DNA of 64,000 nucleotides from Rhizobacter sp. Root1221 (lineage in GTDB: Bacteria; Pseudomonadota; Gammaproteobacteria; Burkholderiales; Burkholderiaceae_C): assembly GCF_001425785.1 (NCBI RefSeq), contig NZ_LMDI01000045.1, positions 180,735 to 244,734 of the forward strand, written 5' to 3'. The first letter of the stretch is position 1; the number at the start of each line of letters is the position of its first letter. The notes beneath the pieces were generated by a model, which saw nothing but the letters and a program-made list of their open reading frames with translations, did not search any database and was not told the origin of the DNA. A program made the translations under genes and the position numbers. Shown here piece by piece: positions 61,906 through 64,000 of the stretch.

Positions 61906-64000
61906 CCGACCGAACGCTGACTTCTGCCAGGACATCGCCAGGTGCGGCGCTGGCGCGCGCGCTGCTGTTTGCGGCGCTCGCGAGCGCCTGCATCTCCCTC
62001 GCAGCCGCCGACCGCTGGGTCCCGGCCTTTTCAGCCGCGGCCTCGGCCGTGCGCGCTGCGGGCAGCGACGCGGTGAAACCCGTCGCCGACGCGGCGTCCG
62101 TCGTGCGCAACGCGGTGACCACCGCACCCAGGCCCGCCGAGGTGGCCGCCTCCGCGGCGCAAGCCGCGATGAAGGCAGCGCTGCCCGCCAGCGCATCCCC
62201 GCCACCCGCCCCACCCTCACCCACCCAGGGGATCGCCGCCCCTCCGGCGACGGCAGCCATCGTCGTGACATGCATGCGCCCGAGCGACGTGGTGGCCAGC
62301 AGTTGCCAACCCGGCCAGCAGCTTTCACTCACCCCCATCGTGCTACCCACGGCCCGCTTCGGCGGGGTCTACAAGCCTCGGCGCCTGGTCACCGGCGGCG
62401 TCGCGCCCTACCGTTTCGAGGTCGTCGAAGGCAGCAAGCCCGACGGACTCGATTTCACGTCCGACGGCTCGCTCGCCGGGCGGCCCATCGGCCCGGTCCG
62501 CCCCTACACCTTCACCGTGTTGGTCACCGATGCCTCCACTCCCCCGTGGACGGTGCGCCAGGCCTATGCCCTGCGCGTCGACGGCACGCCCTCGACGCGC
62601 GCTGCCCGCGCCACCGCCGCCGCCGCTCCGGCGTCTGCTCCGGCGCCCGCCGCGACCCCCGCGCCCAGCCCGCCGGGGCCGCCGCAGATCACGAGCTACA
62701 TGCTGCTGCAGGAGGACCTCGACGACCTCTTCCTCAAGCCCCCGGCAGCGGACGGCCCCACGGCCGCATCTGAAACGCGGCGACGCGTGCGTCCCAAGTT
62801 GTCGTCGGAGACGGCCCCCTACGCCGAAAAGATGCACACCATGCTCGCGCCGATGCTCAACATCGACTACCCCACGGCCGACCTCTTCGGCCAGGCGCTC
62901 GAGGCACGGCGCTGCGCGTACTACACCACCCTGATCGCCGCGGCCAGCGCCGTCACCGCGGGTGACCTGAACTGCCCACCCGGTCCCAAGGGCACGCCGG
63001 CCGCCGCGAAAGCGCCGTCTGTCCCGGGGCCGGGGCCGGGCACGCTCTACGCCGACCTGCTGCCCGCCGGGGTGAAACGGGACCTGATCGCGATGGCCGC
63101 GTGGCCTCACCTGCTGTCGGACGCCAAGACCCCGCACTGGACCGACAACGGCTGCGGCTGCGCGCCCCCCTACAGCCAAGAGATGACCTACGGGTTCTAT
63201 CCCTTCTGGCAAGCCGGCGGTGAGACCCCGCAGCAACTCCAGTTCAACCTGTTCAACCGGATCGGCTTCCTCGGCGCACAACTCACCGACGCCGGCGGCG
63301 TCATGACCGCCGGCCCCGTCACCTCGGAGACTTCAAGATTCGTGCGCACCGCCCGGCGCTTCGGCACACGCGTCGACATCGTGATCCACCGAAGCGACTG
63401 GTCGGGCCTCCTGAACGCGAAGGACACCGAAGTCCACATCGATCGGGCCGTGCACGACACGATCGCGTTGGCAGACACCCCGTTGACCGACACCACCACT
63501 GACCTCAAACGCTATCTGCTCCCCTTCTGGGACGAGCCGCACCACCTGTTCGACGGCATCACCCTCTTCTTCGACAACCCGCCGTCCGATGCGGCCGGCA
63601 AGGAGCGTTTCCGACTCTTCTACCGGAGCTTCGTGCACAAGCTGATCCTGGAAATGCAGAAGACCGGCCGCACCTACACGCTCAACATCATCGCGCCGGA
63701 CCACATGCTCGGCGAGACCGGCAGCGCCTACGGCTTCGAGCAGTTGATGGACTACATCCGGCTCGCGCAGATGCCGGGCAATCCGCGCGTGCCGGAGGGC
63801 GCCGACCCGGACGACTACATCGGCACCACCGACATCACGGTCACGGTGCTCGCCTGGCTGCACGAACCCACCAGCGGTTCCAAGAAGGAGTTGCGCGCGC
63901 GCATCGACAAGACCGACGTGATCCAGGGCCACCGGCGCGTGGCCTTCCTCAACGCCGTGATGCCCGTGCTCTTTCATTCCGGCGGTGAACCGGCTGCGCC
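61902..64000 (+). CDS. Signal-anchored protein with Ig-like and degenerate GH18-like regions (3' end outside window)
   Basis: At least 699 residues, open at the window end. A hydrophobic start (ALARALLFAALASACISLAA) is a signal anchor or a lipoprotein signal (ASAC). A Pro/Ala-rich linker leads to an Ig-like He_PIG domain (GGVAPYRFEVVEGSKPDGLD, then GSLAGRPIGPVRPYTFTVLV) near 165-230 and a second linker. From about 420 there is a barrel-like region (EMTYGFYPFWQAGG, RFGTRVDIVIHRSDW, and LFDGITLFFDNPPSD). The last segment sits where GH18 enzymes have DGxDxDxE, but the catalytic Glu is replaced. It is the last visible gene of the eCIS operon and could anchor particles in the envelope or bind glycans; both are inference. 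Confidence 0.65.
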   Translation, partial: MTDRTLTSARTSPGAALARALLFAALASACISLAAADRWVPAFSAAASAVRAAGSDAVKPVADAASVVRNAVTTAPRPAEVAASAAQAAMKAALPASASPPPAPPSPTQGIAAPPATAAIVVTCMRPSDVVASSCQPGQQLSLTPIVLPTARFGGVYKPRRLVTGGVAPYRFEVVEGSKPDGLDFTSDGSLAGRPIGPVRPYTFTVLVTDASTPPWTVRQAYALRVDGTPSTRAARATAAAAPASAPAPAATPAPSPPGPPQITSYMLLQEDLDDLFLKPPAADGPTAASETRRRVRPKLSSETAPYAEKMHTMLAPMLNIDYPTADLFGQALEARRCAYYTTLIAAASAVTAGDLNCPPGPKGTPAAAKAPSVPGPGPGTLYADLLPAGVKRDLIAMAAWPHLLSDAKTPHWTDNGCGCAPPYSQEMTYGFYPFWQAGGETPQQLQFNLFNRIGFLGAQLTDAGGVMTAGPVTSETSRFVRTARRFGTRVDIVIHRSDWSGLLNAKDTEVHIDRAVHDTIALADTPLTDTTTDLKRYLLPFWDEPHHLFDGITLFFDNPPSDAAGKERFRLFYRSFVHKLILEMQKTGRTYTLNIIAPDHMLGETGSAYGFEQLMDYIRLAQMPGNPRVPEGADPDDYIGTTDITVTVLAWLHEPTSGSKKELRARIDKTDVIQGHRRVAFLNAVMPVLFHSGGEPAA

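Noticed and set aside
42205-64000. Prophage or R-type pyocin
   Set aside because: No capsid, portal, terminase, integrase, holin or lysis gene; DUF4255, DUF5908, Pvc11/12-like and the AAA+ ATPase point to eCIS.

Overview
The window is GC-rich DNA (roughly two thirds G+C by eye) from a betaproteobacterium, most likely Burkholderiales of the Rhizobacter/Leptothrix/Rubrivivax type. The grounds are codon use, TRAP and MocR genes of that flavour, and the CCCCC-CGGGGG intergenic repeat common in that order. No rRNA, tRNA, CRISPR array, transposase or integrase was seen.

Layout. 1-7434: a sigma-54 neighbourhood with an SsuF-like TOBE protein, an SfnR-like activator, an NtrC-type response regulator with its hybrid kinase, and an rpoN copy. 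7448-14374: an SDR, a small lipoprotein, an EamA transporter, and a LacI-type regulator divergent from gluconokinase plus a TRAP transporter (two palindromic operators in between). 14438-21893: mostly housekeeping or unknown genes (MocR regulator, DUF3563, universal stress protein, lone receiver, DUF4156, DUF4256, Zn-ribbon, DUF3616). 21930-24409: a LysR-gene remnant, an odd 371-residue protein starting MGCFPSK, and two secreted small-domain proteins. 24617-33569: a MarR regulator and a tightly overlapping operon that reads as CoA-dependent beta-oxidation of ferulate to vanillate (thiolase, CoA-transferase, hydratase, feruloyl-CoA synthase, dehydrogenase) followed by vanillate O-demethylase VanAB. 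35018-37601: a MarR regulator divergent from an SDR and an old yellow enzyme, with twin operators. 37759-39390: a candidate YopJ-like effector with an N-myristoylation motif, preceded by a PIP-box-like promoter and next to a broken Lrp-type gene. 39881-42086: a soluble NarX-type kinase, a NarL-type regulator and a receiver-only protein. 42205-64000: a single long operon for an extracellular contractile injection system (eCIS, PVC/Afp type), running off the window end.

How it works together. The eCIS operon holds a full structural set: Pvc16-like terminator, sheath, two tubes, DUF5908, LysM-type adaptor, VgrG-like spike, PAAR tip, gp25, two large baseplate proteins, a fibre-like protein, a tape measure with three internal repeats, an AAA+ ATPase, and a signal-anchored Ig/GH18-like protein. 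Most junctions overlap or are under 25 nt. The two-component genes immediately upstream are the obvious candidates to control it. Separately, two proteins with N-termini typical of eukaryote-targeted effectors (MGCFPSK and MGGCMST) sit beside truncated regulator genes. This suggests that host-interaction modules were inserted on either side of the aromatic catabolism cluster.

All identifications rest on reading motifs and gene order; no database search was run.
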